A stretch of DNA of 34,141 bases from NCBI GenBank assembly GCA_964502525.1, contig CAZCXH010000036.1:1-34141 (forward strand), given 5' to 3'. The translations under genes were made by a program, and so were the position numbers. The stretch comes from DATLYB01 sp964502525 (lineage in GTDB: Bacteria > Bacteroidota > Bacteroidia > Chitinophagales > CAIOSU01). Positions 33,089 through 34,141 of this stretch are shown here, piece by piece; the first letter of the stretch is position 1, and every line of letters begins with the position of its first letter. The notes beneath the pieces were generated by a model that was given only the letters and a program-made list of their open reading frames with translations, made no database searches and had not been told where the DNA came from.

Positions 33089-33823
33089 CTATTTTCGCCT
33101 GATGGTTGAAGCAAGCCTGTCAAATATGCTGTCAGGCAGCAAAAGAAACAGCATGCATGCGAGCCGCGCGGCAAATGGATAGAAAAAATCACCCCTGTCA
33201 GCGGGAATCACCCTGTCCGCTATAAATCTTGCCGCGCTCTCAACAGGCGGGATAAAGAACCTGCTCTCCCGCTGGCGGTCAGTTCGGACAGGGCCCAAGT
33301 AAACATTTTTAAGACCGATGCCTCTCCATTTTTCATTTAACCTCAGCGCCCTTGTCAGCATGGATGCGCCCGCTTTGCCGGCTGAATAAACAGGATTGCG
33401 GCTGTCCGGGATCAGGGCAAAGATGGAAGAAATGAGGACGAACTGCCCTTGCCGGCTTTGAATATCGTCATTGAAAATATCCATGCAATGGATAACGCCC
33501 TGCAGGTTTGAACCAATCAGTTCATCGCACAGAGAGGGATTCACCGGGGCGTCTGAATCGTATCTCGAAACGCCCGCATTAAGGATGCATATCTGCGGGA
33601 TGAAGTTTTTTTCCTTCATCCTCGCCTTCACCCTGCGCACCTGCTCTCTGTCGCCCGCATCGCACACCGACCATTTCAATTTTTCCGTCCGCGCCTCCTG
33701 TTCAAATTGCTTCAGCAGCCCTTCTCTGCGCGCAATCCCCCACACCTCGTGACCTTGCTGCAACAGGTGTTGGGCAAGCGCTTTTCCGATTCCGGATGAT
33801 ATTCCGGTGATAAATATTTTCAT
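33089..33823 (-). CDS. Short-chain dehydrogenase/reductase
   Basis: A 244-aa classical SDR: TGISSGIG (6-13), ILNAGVS (80-86), catalytic FVLISSIFA (Ser132/133), YSAGK (Tyr146, Lys150). The C-terminal tail is hydrophobic (LACMLFLLLPDSIF), perhaps for membrane contact. I start at the ATG at 33823; an extended frame would take in repeat DNA. It precedes the GT2 gene with no gap (stop TAG then ATG), so the two are co-transcribed. Reaction unknown, possibly a lipid or sugar carbonyl. Confidence 0.88.
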   Translation of the reverse strand: MKIFITGISSGIGKALAQHLLQQGHEVWGIARREGLLKQFEQEARTEKLKWSVCDAGDREQVRRVKARMKEKNFIPQICILNAGVSRYDSDAPVNPSLCDELIGSNLQGVIHCMDIFNDDIQSRQGQFVLISSIFALIPDSRNPVYSAGKAGASMLTRALRLNEKWRGIGLKNVYLGPVRTDRQRESRFFIPPVESAARFIADRVIPADRGDFFYPFAARLACMLFLLLPDSIFDRLASTIRRK

Positions 33824-34141
33824 TGGCCGATGGTTACAAGATAAGTTATTTTTTTCTCGCAATAGGGTGAGGGAGTCCGGGCATTTTCCCTCTCCTTCAG
33901 GTTTGTCTATGCACATATTTAATTTTTGAATAATAATAGCCCTCATCCTTGCCGGGCAAACCTCACCCCCTGACCCCTCTCCCCGTCCGTTCCGGAACGG
34001 GCGGACATGTGGAGAGGGGAAATAAAGTGCCGTTCAGAAAAGAAAAATTTTTGCTTCGATTAAAGAAATCAGCCCCGGACTCCTCCGGTCTGACCGGAGG
34101 GCGGGGGTGAGGCTGAGACGAAAGCAGGACAAAACCTTTGT
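33824..34141. repeat. Repeat-rich right edge
   Basis: No gene is seen in the last 318 bp. A stem CCCCTCTCC/GGAGAGGGG (33974-33982 and 34011-34019) encloses GTCCGTTCCGGAACGGGCGG. From 34027 GTGCCGTTCAGAAAAGAAAAATTTT and a GC-rich hairpin (CTCCGGTCTGACCGGAGGG with GGGGTGAGG) look like a diverged copy of the ~90-bp element; its right end is not in the window. Confidence 0.6.

Noticed and set aside
33824..33946. Longer N-terminus for the right-hand SDR
   Set aside because: The extra 41 residues come from repeat DNA; the Rossmann strand starts at the ATG at 33823.

Overview
The window looks like chromosome of a Bacteroidota bacterium of the Sphingobacteriia/Chitinophagia type, perhaps uncultured. 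It carries the gliding genes gldE and gldD in their usual mutY-ssb-gldE-gldD context, a protein with a gliding-motility-associated (CHU_C-like) C-terminus, a PhoD-like phosphatase with a type IX secretion (T9SS) sorting tail, and many short palindromic repeats of the kind common between Bacteroidota genes. No rRNA, CRISPR array, transposase or phage gene was seen.

Layout. 1-3.0 kb: a cut-off ECF sigma factor, an SDR-like gene followed by an orphan PaaC-like gene, then a Sua5 tRNA-modification gene and a CAU tRNA on the minus strand. 3.2-6.5 kb: a plus-strand run of a HAD phosphatase, a small secreted protein, a protein with six W/DG repeats and a lipoprotein alpha/beta hydrolase. 6.6-12.0 kb: a helical protein of unknown role, then a minus-strand wza-wzc-wecA-like set for starting, regulating and exporting a surface polysaccharide. 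12.5-17.1 kb: a minus-strand run of membrane protein, MazG-like, mutY, ssb, gldE, gldD. 17.2-22.1 kb: an SxtJ-like membrane protein, a large secreted adhesin-like protein with six Ig-like repeats, PhoD and a thioesterase. 22.2-24.45 kb: an AT-rich, cassette-like block with three overlapping genes (unknown protein, uracil-DNA-glycosylase-like protein, agmatine-deiminase-like gene broken by two compensating frameshifts). 24.45-25.9 kb: a small membrane protein and lpxB (lipid A). 25.9-26.8 kb: almost 1 kb of non-coding repeats, including a 207-bp direct duplication. 26.8-33.8 kb: surface-glycan type genes: Gfo/Idh/MocA oxidoreductase, two GT2 glycosyltransferases, two divergent paralogous polytopic membrane proteins and an SDR.

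The most interesting non-gene signal is a family of ~88-90-bp elements with terminal inverted repeats GGGCAGTTnTAAAA...TTTTnAGAACTGCCC. Four full copies lie exactly between genes (upstream of the tRNA, between convergent stops, between divergent starts, next to another repeat family), and partial copies lie elsewhere. Related palindromes have also been drawn into coding sequence at the N-terminus of MutY, and low-complexity repeat DNA encodes the GldD signal peptide. All functional calls come from reading the sequence by eye; no database search was run.
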